This document shows, piece after piece, positions 1 to 5,611 of a stretch of 6,196 nt of DNA. The DNA is taken from assembly GCA_036260395.1 (NCBI GenBank), contig DASZZY010000184.1, forward strand, positions 1 through 6,196, in the 5' to 3' direction. This DNA comes from DASZZY01 sp036260395. GTDB taxonomy: Bacteria > Actinomycetota > UBA4738 > CALAEC01. The stretch's first letter is position 1. The number at the start of each line of letters is the position of its first letter. The notes below the pieces were generated by a model. The model had not been told where the DNA came from, ran no database searches, and worked only from the letters and a program-made list of their open reading frames with translations. The translations under genes and the position numbers were made by a program.

Positions 1-8
1 CCCCCACC

Positions 9-14
9 AGTCTA
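9..14 (-). promoter_or_regulatory. possible divergent -10 box (TAGACT) for a gene left of the window
   Basis: On the minus strand the hexamer TAGACT fits the TANNNT -10 pattern. It lies in a 10-base word (CCTAGACTGG) that also occurs before the DUF763 gene, on the same strand. If the geometry seen there holds (start codon 7 nt after the box), a leaderless divergent gene would begin at about base 1 and lie outside the window. No -35 box is visible and the gene itself cannot be seen, so this is weak. Confidence 0.2.
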
Positions 15-52
15 GGCGGCCCATGGAGCCCGCGGTGCTGCGCGCCGAGGCG

Positions 53-58
53 TACACT
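53..58 (+). promoter_or_regulatory. candidate -10 box (TACACT) for the FtsH-like gene
   Basis: TACACT matches the TANNNT -10 consensus of sigma-70-type promoters. It lies 34 bases before the ATG, which predicts a transcript starting near base 66 and a leader of about 27 nt containing the ribosome binding site. No convincing -35 hexamer lies at 16-18 bases upstream, so the call rests on the -10 box and its placement. Confidence 0.45.
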
Positions 59-75
59 CTTCGGACCAGGTGAGC

Positions 76-82
76 GAGGAGG
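76..82 (+). promoter_or_regulatory. ribosome binding site of the FtsH-like gene
   Basis: GAGGAGG is a strong Shine-Dalgarno match ending 10 bases before the ATG at 93. It supports that start codon over any later Met. Confidence 0.75.
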
Positions 83-92
83 TCCCCACCCC

Positions 93-2030
93 ATGAACCG
101 CACCCGCCGGTATTGGCGCTGGCTCAAGCGGGCCCTGATCATCTACGCGGTCTACATCGTCGTCGGCACGCTGCTGCTCGACGCCAGCCCGGCGGAGCTC
201 ACGTTCAGCCCCGGCGCCACGTTCGGGGAGTACCGCCAGATGATCGTCCAGCTCCTGTTCGCCATGTCGTTCCTCGTGGTGCAGTTCGTGGCGCTCTTCT
301 GGTTCCTGGCCCGCGGCACGTACTACGTCGTCTACCCCAACGAGTACGACCACACCTTCAGCGACGTGCGGGGGCAGCCGGCCGCGGTCCGCTCCACCAA
401 GGAGGTCCTCCGGCTGTTCATGGGGTTCAAGAACTTCAAGCAGATGGGCGGCTACCCACCCCACGGCATCCTGTTCGAGGGCCCGCCGGGCACCGGGAAG
501 ACGCTGATGGCCAAGGCCATCGCCGGCCAGGCACAGGTGCCGATCCTGGTGGCCGACGGCAGTCGGTTCATGAGCATGTTCTTCGGGATCGGCAACATCA
601 AGGTCCGCCGGATGTTCACCCGGGCCCGAGCGATGTCCGACAAGTACGGAGGCGCCGTCATCTTCATCGACGAGCTCGATGCGCTGGGGGCCTCGCGCGG
701 CGCGGTGTCGCAGCGGATGACCCCCGCCCCCCAGGACTCGCCGGCCCACAAGATCGTCATGGGCGCCGGGATGGGCGGCGCCGGGATGGGCATCGTCAAC
801 GAGCTGCTGGTCGGCCTCGATGGCTTCGTCCAGCCCAAGGGGCTGTGGCGGCACGTCAAGCGGATGCTCCGCCTCGGCAAGCCGAAGGTGCCCTTTTACA
901 ACATCCTCATCATCGGGGCCACGAACCGGGCCGCCACGCTCGACCCGGCGCTCCTGCGCCCCGGCCGCTTCGACCGGAAGATCCACGTGGGGCTCCCCGA
1001 CCACGAGGGCCGCGAAGACATCGCCAAGTACTACCTGGCCAAGGTGCGCCACGAGCCGATCGACACCGCCAAGCTGGCCCGGATGAGCAAGGGGTACTCC
1101 CCCGCGATGATCAAGAACATCGTCAACGAGGCCCTGATCTTCGCCCTCCAGGACGGCCGCGACGCGCTCCGGTGGGACGACCTGTGGCAGGCCAAGCTGG
1201 TCGAGGAGATCGGCCTCAAGCAGCCGGTCAAGTACACGCCGCGCGAGAAGGAGATGGTCGCCGTCCACGAGGCCGGCCACGCCGTGGCCTCGTACACGCT
1301 GGAGAAGGGCGAGCTCCAGATCCAGGTCATCACGATCCAGAAGCGCGAGGGCGCCCTCGGCCTGGTCCACGGCCAGGAGGTCGAGGAGATGTACACCAGG
1401 ACCCAGAAGCAGATCCTGGCCCGGATCCAGGTCTCGCTGGCCGGCCTGGCCGCCGAGGATGTCTGGTTCGGGCAGACCACGACCGGGCCCTCGTCCGACC
1501 TCCAGAACGCCACCCAGCTGGCCGCGGCCTATGTCGGCCTGTTCGGCATGGGGAAGAGCCTGATCTCGGTCGGGGCCATGCAGCCGACGCCGATGGACGG
1601 CGATCCCATCCGCGCCGTGCTCTCCGACCCCGACCGGAAGAAGGAGATCGAGGAGCTCCTGGCGACGTGCCGCCGCCAGGTCACGGTGCTCCTGCGCGAG
1701 AAGCGCCACGTCGTGGAGGGGATCCGCGACGCGCTGCTTGACCGCGAGGAGCTCATCGGCGACGAGATCGAGGAGCTCATGGCCGAGCTCGGCGAGCGCG
1801 AGCCCCTGTCCGTCGCGGTCACCGGGAACGGGCCTGTGGCGGCGGAGGCCGAGGTCGTCGAGGAGCCCGCTCCGCGGAAACGGCGGGCCGCCGGCCGGAG
1901 CGGGGATGGCCGCGGGAACGGGCGGGGCAGCGGCCGTGGGACGTCCCGTCGCCGGGGGCGCGGCAACGAGCCTCCCGACGGCCCACCGGGCGGCGCCACG
2001 CCACCGCAGCCGCCGAACACCGAGGGGTAG
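93..2030 (+). CDS. FtsH-like membrane AAA+ zinc metalloprotease (peptidase M41 family)
   Basis: Predicted ATP-driven membrane protease of 645 residues, the usual FtsH length. Two hydrophobic helices lie near residues 13-29 and 50-73, joined by only about 20 residues, whereas typical FtsH has an extracytoplasmic domain of about 70. The AAA+ domain shows Walker A GPPGTGKT (130-137), an FFG pore loop (163-165), Walker B FIDELD (191-196), sensor-1 ATNR (276-279) and arginine fingers R292 and R295 in RPGRFDR. The M41 domain has HEAGH (392-396; ligands H392 and H396, catalytic E393) and the likely third zinc ligand D469 in the TTTGPSSDLQNAT stretch. All key residues are present, so it should be active. 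Compared with E. coli FtsH there are about 18 extra residues (Gly/Met-rich, near 223-233) and about 20 extra basic residues (248-265) between Walker B and sensor 1. The tail (595-634) is rich in Arg and Gly. It is a divergent FtsH-like paralogue rather than classical FtsH; whether another FtsH exists in the genome is unknown. FtsH family members degrade misfolded membrane proteins and selected regulators at the cytoplasmic face. Confidence 0.93.
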   Translation: MNRTRRYWRWLKRALIIYAVYIVVGTLLLDASPAELTFSPGATFGEYRQMIVQLLFAMSFLVVQFVALFWFLARGTYYVVYPNEYDHTFSDVRGQPAAVRSTKEVLRLFMGFKNFKQMGGYPPHGILFEGPPGTGKTLMAKAIAGQAQVPILVADGSRFMSMFFGIGNIKVRRMFTRARAMSDKYGGAVIFIDELDALGASRGAVSQRMTPAPQDSPAHKIVMGAGMGGAGMGIVNELLVGLDGFVQPKGLWRHVKRMLRLGKPKVPFYNILIIGATNRAATLDPALLRPGRFDRKIHVGLPDHEGREDIAKYYLAKVRHEPIDTAKLARMSKGYSPAMIKNIVNEALIFALQDGRDALRWDDLWQAKLVEEIGLKQPVKYTPREKEMVAVHEAGHAVASYTLEKGELQIQVITIQKREGALGLVHGQEVEEMYTRTQKQILARIQVSLAGLAAEDVWFGQTTTGPSSDLQNATQLAAAYVGLFGMGKSLISVGAMQPTPMDGDPIRAVLSDPDRKKEIEELLATCRRQVTVLLREKRHVVEGIRDALLDREELIGDEIEELMAELGEREPLSVAVTGNGPVAAEAEVVEEPAPRKRRAAGRSGDGRGNGRGSGRGTSRRRGRGNEPPDGPPGGATPPQPPNTEG

Positions 2031-2033
2031 CTT
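2028..2033 (+). promoter_or_regulatory. candidate leaderless -10 box (TAGCTT) for the thermonuclease gene
   Basis: TAGCTT matches TANNNT and is followed by exactly 7 nt and then the GTG at 2041, the spacing expected for a transcript that begins at the start codon. Its first three bases are the TAG stop of the protease gene. The same box-to-GTG spacing is seen at the DUF763 gene. No good -35 box is seen. An alternative is readthrough from the protease gene, with GAGGGG at 2022-2027 serving as a rather distant (13 nt) ribosome binding site. Confidence 0.4.
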
Positions 2034-2040
2034 CCGGGCG

Positions 2041-2625
2041 GTGCTCGCCCGGGGGGCGGTCCTGGGCGCGGTCGTCGCCGTGGCGCTCTCGGGCGGTTGC
2101 TCCGTGGAGGGGCCCGACGTCCCGGCCGCTCCCACCGGCGTTCCCGAGGAGCGAGATCGCCCCGGGGAGGACGACCATCGTGTCCGGCCGCCGCGGCGCC
2201 CGTCCGCCCCCGGGCGCCGGCTGGTCCCCGTCCTCCGCGTGGTGGACGGGGACACGCTCCACGTCCTTCGACGCGGCCGCGACGAGACCATCCGGCTGAT
2301 CGGGATCGACACCCCGGAGGTCGACTGGTACGGCGGACGGGCGGAGTGCTTCGGGGCGGTCGCCGGCCGGTTCCTGACCGGGCTCCTGCAAGGGGAACGC
2401 GTCCGCCTGGAGTTCGACGAGGAGCGGATCGATCCCTACGGTCGCACGCTCGCGTACCTTTACCTGGAGGATGGCAGGTTCCTGAACCTGCTCCTGGTCC
2501 GGCGGGGGTTCGCCACCGTCACGATCTACGAGCCGAACGACCGCCACGAGGACCGCCTTCGGGCCGCCGAGGAGGCCGCGCGCTCGTCGGAGGCCGGCCT
2601 GTGGTCCGCCTGTCCCGTCCCCTGA
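2041..2625 (+). CDS. thermonuclease (SNase-like) with predicted signal or lipoprotein anchor
   Basis: Predicted calcium-dependent nuclease of the staphylococcal nuclease family, 194 residues. Residues 5-19 are hydrophobic and run into LSGGC with Cys20, an imperfect lipobox, so the protein is probably exported and perhaps lipid-anchored. A Pro/Arg-rich linker (about 21-60) follows, then the SNase domain (61-190). The catalytic residues known from S. aureus nuclease can be matched: VDGDT (D71, T72), R85, IDTPE (D90, T91, E93) and YGR (R135). The conserved NxxHE-like segment (N166, H169, E170) and the final GLW (186-188) are also present, so the domain is complete. I chose the GTG at 2041 because it gives a clean signal peptide, follows the protease stop by 10 bases and sits 7 nt after a -10 box. 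The frame stays open upstream to an ATG at 1738, but that part overlaps the protease gene and resembles no protein family. Likely role: extracellular nucleic-acid degradation for nutrients. Cys104 and Cys191 could pair outside the cell. Confidence 0.88.
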   Translation: MLARGAVLGAVVAVALSGGCSVEGPDVPAAPTGVPEERDRPGEDDHRVRPPRRPSAPGRRLVPVLRVVDGDTLHVLRRGRDETIRLIGIDTPEVDWYGGRAECFGAVAGRFLTGLLQGERVRLEFDEERIDPYGRTLAYLYLEDGRFLNLLLVRRGFATVTIYEPNDRHEDRLRAAEEAARSSEAGLWSACPVP

Positions 2626-2628
2626 TGC

Positions 2629-2643
2629 CCGGCTAGGAGCCGG
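2629..2643. terminator. small GC hairpin between convergent genes, possible bidirectional terminator
   Basis: CCGGCT-AGG-AGCCGG is a perfect 6-bp stem with a 3-base loop. It sits 3 bases after the thermonuclease stop and contains the stop codon of the opposing LVIVD gene. There is no T-tract on either side, so it is not a classical intrinsic terminator; high-GC bacteria do sometimes use hairpins without one. The short stem could also be chance in such GC-rich sequence. Confidence 0.3.
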
Positions 2644-3913
2644 CGACCTTGGGGCGCAGCACGAACAGGCCCTGCTCGATGCCGCTGACGAGCACGACCC
2701 CGCTGGGAAGGAAGGGGTACGGGCTCCACGCGCCGTTGAACTCGGGCAGGTTGTCCGACGGGTAGATGTCGAAGAACCCGACCTGCCTCTTGAACGGGCG
2801 GATGATCCGGAGGCCGGCGCGGTAGTTCGCCTCGTACACCAGGCCGTCCTTCACGTAGAGGTTGTGGTCGATGGCCGGGGTCGGCCCGTCGTAGACAGCC
2901 ACCAGCTTCGGCTTGTCCAGGTTGCTCACGTCGAAGTACCGGGTCCTGGTGTTGTGGCCCTTCTCCTGCTCGTCGAGCTCGTCGTTCAGCGCGAACAGCT
3001 TCTGCCCGCGGAACAGCCAGCCCTGGTGCGTGTACCCCACGCCCGGATAGCTGGTGCGGGACAGCATCTTGGGGCGCTTCTTCTTCGTGACGTCGACGAT
3101 CGTCAGCGTGTCCTCGTTCGAGGCGAAGCAGACCTCCTTGCCGCGGTGTCGCCGGTCGGGTCCCCAGTAGACGACGCACTGCGTGTCGTGGCTGTATCCG
3201 TCCTTGCCGAAGCACCCCACGAACCGGGGGTCCCGCGGCTTGCTGATGTCCACCATGTGCAGCCCTTCGTTGCACGTATCGCTCCCCGAGACGTACGCGT
3301 ACCCCGTCTTCCTGTTGATCGACACGGTGTGGGCGCTGCCGAACTCGGTGTAGAAGGCCGACTCCCCGAAGATCATCGGCGTGATCGGAGGATCCCGCAG
3401 CTCCCGGAGGTCGAAGATCGACAGGCCGTGGTCGAAGGCCAGGTCGGACACGATGAACGCGTGGTTCTTGTAGACCTCGACGTCGCGCCAGATCGACGGG
3501 ATCGTCGGCGTCGGGAGCTGCCCCACGACCACGGGATCGTCCGGGTCGCTGATGTCCACGAAGGCCGTGCCGTTCGCCAGTCCCTGGATGGCGTACTCCT
3601 TGCCCGTGGCGGGATCCCTCCACCCCCAGATGTCGTTGGCCGTCGTGCCACCCAGCTCCGACAGCGGGGTAAACGACAGCAGATCCACCTTCTTGCACGG
3701 GAAGGGTCCGGCGCTCCCGTTCCGGCAGGGGATCGGTCCGATCGGACGGGTGAACGTCGCCGGCTCCCGGTCCGCCAGGAAGACGGCGCGATAGCGCTCC
3801 AGCGCCGACGAGGGACCCCCGGCCCGGACCGGTGCGGCGCCGCCCGGCACGGAGAGGACGAGCACCGCGACGACGGTCAACGCCACAGCACGCCGGTGTG
3901 GCCGGATCCTCAT
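2633..3913 (-). CDS. secreted LVIVD-repeat protein, choice-of-anchor B family
   Basis: Predicted exported beta-propeller-like protein of 426 residues, function unknown. The N-terminus has a basic stretch (RIRPHRR), a hydrophobic core (about 9-22) and an Ala-rich end with likely cleavage near residues 27-31, a standard Sec signal peptide. The mature part carries several LVIVD-type units, visible as FVDISDPDDP (118-127), MVDISKPRDP (220-229), IVDVT (272-276) and FDVSNLDKP (327-335). Conserved His-containing motifs occur at SAHTV (193-197), SHDTQ (241-245), THQGW (295-299) and DHNLY (349-353), and Cys pairs at 63/73, 214/234 and 246/262 may form disulfides. The end (GIEQGLFVLRP, 411-421) is where the shared domain of the family finishes; here the protein stops a few residues later, with no C-terminal anchor helix or sorting domain. 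It is therefore probably released. The frame extends to an ATG at 3958, but the ATG at 3911-3913 has a strong ribosome binding site and starts a proper signal peptide. It follows the THEP1 frame by 79 bases. Confidence 0.87.
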   Translation of the reverse strand: MRIRPHRRAVALTVVAVLVLSVPGGAAPVRAGGPSSALERYRAVFLADREPATFTRPIGPIPCRNGSAGPFPCKKVDLLSFTPLSELGGTTANDIWGWRDPATGKEYAIQGLANGTAFVDISDPDDPVVVGQLPTPTIPSIWRDVEVYKNHAFIVSDLAFDHGLSIFDLRELRDPPITPMIFGESAFYTEFGSAHTVSINRKTGYAYVSGSDTCNEGLHMVDISKPRDPRFVGCFGKDGYSHDTQCVVYWGPDRRHRGKEVCFASNEDTLTIVDVTKKKRPKMLSRTSYPGVGYTHQGWLFRGQKLFALNDELDEQEKGHNTRTRYFDVSNLDKPKLVAVYDGPTPAIDHNLYVKDGLVYEANYRAGLRIIRPFKRQVGFFDIYPSDNLPEFNGAWSPYPFLPSGVVLVSGIEQGLFVLRPKVAGS

Positions 3914-3916
3914 CCC

Positions 3917-3924
3917 CCTCCCTT
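3917..3924 (-). promoter_or_regulatory. ribosome binding site deciding the start of the LVIVD gene
   Basis: On the minus strand AAGGGAGG followed by GGG precedes the ATG at 3911-3913. The alternative ATG at 3956-3958 has no purine-rich stretch before it. This favours the shorter protein, whose first residues form a typical signal peptide. Confidence 0.6.
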
Positions 3925-3992
3925 CCCGCCGGACGGCAGTTGCTAGGAGGTTCTCCATCGGTCGGCCGGATTCCTGCCGCCCCGGCGCCGTC

Positions 3993-4512
3993 TCAGCGCG
4001 CGACCAACCGCTCCGCCAGTTCGTCGGCGAGGCGATCGCGGATCTCGTTCGTCAGCCGGACGACCTCGAGCCGGCGCTTTAGCTCGTCGGTGAAGGGATG
4101 GCGATGGACGTGGACCGTGGCCACCACGGAGGGCTCTCCCTCGAGGACGCGCTCCACCGCATGGCGGAACGCCGCCGACGCGAGTTCCATCTTGCCGAGC
4201 TCGTCAGATCACCACGACGGCATGGAGCGGCACGTCCTCCAGGGCGGGGAGCGCCACCCGCTCGAAGGCTTCCAGATCGACGCCGTACCTGCCGACGCGC
4301 GTCGGGCCGGCGAAGCCCGTGTGCGCCAGCACCGCCCGAGCACCCGCTACCGACTCGACGGCGAACCCGACGCGACGGCGACCCTGGCGGAGCTCCTCGG
4401 TCGTGAAGCCCCGTACGTCCAGGCCGCGCTTCCGTAGACCGACCACCAGCCGCCGCGCGACCGTGGTCTTCCCGGCGCCCGGCGGCGCCTCGATGAGGAC
4501 CCGGATCGTCAC
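3993..4512 (-). pseudogene. THEP1-family nucleoside-triphosphatase, interrupted by a +1 frameshift at Walker B
   Basis: Two adjacent frames together make one THEP1-type NTPase (NTPase_1 family, P-loop enzymes that hydrolyse ATP, GTP and other NTPs in vitro; cellular role unclear). The first part (4512-4204, GTG start) has Walker A APPGAGKTT (residues 9-17) and the family motif GRYGVDLEAFERVALPAL, and stops right after HAVVVI. The second (from 4203 to 3993) continues with MELASAAFRHAVERVL, the expected sequence after Walker B. Removing one base, the A at 4206 (T on the coding strand), turns ATC TGA CGA into ATC GAC GAG and restores IDELGKMEL, giving 172 residues, a normal length. The Walker B Asp-Glu pair is thus exactly where the break lies. 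The first Gly of the P-loop is Ala, a mild deviation. The GTG start overlaps the stop of the DUF763 gene (GTGA), so translation is coupled. Options are a sequencing or assembly error, a recent inactivating mutation, or (less likely) +1 recoding. The second frame has its own ATG (4188-4190) but no good ribosome binding site. Confidence 0.85.
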
Positions 4513-5579
4513 CCCGCGGGTGCGAAAGCGGCCAGGCGCTTGAGGGCCCGCACCTTCTCCATCCGCCCGGCTCGCGCCTCGGCGACCGCCCGCCGCAGGG
4601 AGGCCACCGTCGCATCGTAGGTCCCACGGTCGACGGCGAACGGTGTCCCATCCTTCCCCCCGTGCGCGAACGCGTAGGACACGGGGTCCCGGACGCTGGC
4701 CGGCTCGCCGTACGTGAGCTCGGCCACCAGAGCCAGGGCACGCAGCCCCTTCGCGCCGACCCCCGGGACGGCCAGCAGCTCGGTGTAGTCCCGTGGCTGC
4801 GCCTCGTACGCCCGGAGCAGGACCCGCGCCAGGCGGGCGGGATCCAGGTCTCCGACGCGCACCGCATGCCGGTGGGGCATCTCGAGCTCGCGCATCCGCC
4901 CGATCTCCCGCACCACCGGGCCGGGGCCCTCGCGGGCGAGGTCCGCGGAGACGGCGCGGTTGCCATCCGCCTCACCCGCCACGAGGTTGAGGACGTCGCC
5001 CCGCCGTTCGCCCGCCACGGCGGCGTGCGGATCGGCATCGAACCGTGGGGCGGTCAGCCAGTGGTACCGGCGCGCCGTCCCCGAGGCCTCGTTCATGCCC
5101 TGCTGGACGACGGCCCAGGACCCGTCGTCGGCCAGCACGAACGCGTGGTGGTAGACCTGGAACCCGTCCTGGACAGCGGAGGAGTCCACCTTGGCCGACA
5201 GACGGCTGGCCCGGACCAGTGGTCCCGCCTCCAGGCCGGTCCGCTCGCAGGCCGCCTCGATCTCCGAGGGTGTCCGCCGCGACGCCCGCCCCTTGCCTCC
5301 CGCCACCGTGAGGCCGACGTCGCGCTCGATGCCGCGGACCGCCTCCTTCAGCGCCCCGCACACCGTGGTGGTCAGGCCGCTCGAGTGCCAGTCGAACCCC
5401 AGGACGCAGCCGAACCCCTGGAACCACACCGGGTCCGACAGCCGCCGGAGGAGCCCGGGCGCGCCCTCCTCCGCCACGACGGCGAGCGCGATCTCCCGCG
5501 CCAGCGCCGTCATCCGCTCGAAGAGCCATCGGGGCGCGCGTCCGCCGTGGAGCGGGAGGTCGGCATGGCCGGTGCGCAC
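4509..5579 (-). CDS. DUF763 domain-containing protein with a helix-hairpin-helix-like segment
   Basis: 356-residue cytoplasmic protein with no signal peptide or membrane segment. I recognise the DUF763 family, found in archaea and scattered bacteria, function unknown, from its opening TGHADLPLHGGRAPRWLFERM (residues 3-23) and from the blocks GFDWHSSGLTTTVCGALKEA (61-80), KVDSSAVQDGFQVYHHAFV (130-148) and WAVVQQGMN (155-163). Clustered polar residues in these blocks (D63, H65, D132, D138, H144, H145, Q159, Q160) could form an active or metal site; this is inference. Near the C-terminus, LLAVPGVGAKGLRALALVAE (268-287) has the pattern of a helix-hairpin-helix, a motif that often contacts DNA backbone, followed by DPVSYAFAHGGKDG (298-311). 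A nucleic-acid role is therefore plausible but unproven. The GTG start (5577-5579) is supported by the family N-terminus and by a -10 box exactly 7 nt upstream, with no ribosome binding site, as in leaderless genes. Its stop overlaps the start of the THEP1 frame, which implies a shared transcript and perhaps a shared function. Confidence 0.88.
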   Translation of the reverse strand: MRTGHADLPLHGGRAPRWLFERMTALAREIALAVVAEEGAPGLLRRLSDPVWFQGFGCVLGFDWHSSGLTTTVCGALKEAVRGIERDVGLTVAGGKGRASRRTPSEIEAACERTGLEAGPLVRASRLSAKVDSSAVQDGFQVYHHAFVLADDGSWAVVQQGMNEASGTARRYHWLTAPRFDADPHAAVAGERRGDVLNLVAGEADGNRAVSADLAREGPGPVVREIGRMRELEMPHRHAVRVGDLDPARLARVLLRAYEAQPRDYTELLAVPGVGAKGLRALALVAELTYGEPASVRDPVSYAFAHGGKDGTPFAVDRGTYDATVASLRRAVAEARAGRMEKVRALKRLAAFAPAG

Positions 5580-5586
5580 GGGAGCC

Positions 5587-5592
5587 AGTCTA
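5587..5592 (-). promoter_or_regulatory. leaderless-type -10 box (TAGACT) for the DUF763-THEP1 operon
   Basis: On the minus strand TAGACT fits TANNNT and is followed by GGCTCCC (7 nt) and the GTG start of DUF763. No Shine-Dalgarno sequence precedes the GTG, which agrees with leaderless translation. Seventeen bases upstream of the box is CTGAGC, which shares only three positions with the TTGACA -35 consensus and overlaps the end of the acyl-CoA dehydrogenase gene. It suggests that DUF763 is transcribed independently of the dehydrogenase upstream. Confidence 0.5.
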
Positions 5593-5611
5593 GGGGTCGC
5601 CGCGGACGTGC

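Noticed and set aside
1855..1995. GC-rich, somewhat repetitive stretch considered as a DNA repeat or regulatory region.
   Set aside because: It is explained by codons for the Arg/Gly-rich tail of the protease; no regular repeat unit is present.
1738..2040. Upstream extension of the nuclease frame to an ATG at 1738.
   Set aside because: It lies inside the protease coding region, encodes Ser/Arg/Ala-rich sequence with no family likeness, and would bury the signal peptide in the middle of the protein.
12..2312. A 766-residue minus-strand open frame running antisense to the whole protease gene and into the nuclease gene.
   Set aside because: It is a by-product of very high GC in the third codon position of the real gene. 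Its protein is low-complexity (Asp/Leu/Arg/His-rich), matches no family I know, and the plus-strand protease motifs are unmistakable.
3914..3958. Fifteen-residue N-terminal extension of the LVIVD protein from the ATG at 3958.
   Set aside because: No ribosome binding site precedes it, while the ATG at 3911-3913 has a strong one and begins a typical signal peptide.
4079..5038. Minus-strand 319-residue frame spanning the end of DUF763 and most of the THEP1 frame, considered as a possible fusion.
   Set aside because: Its translation in that frame is Arg/Ser/Trp-rich noise; the family motifs of DUF763 and THEP1 occur in other frames.
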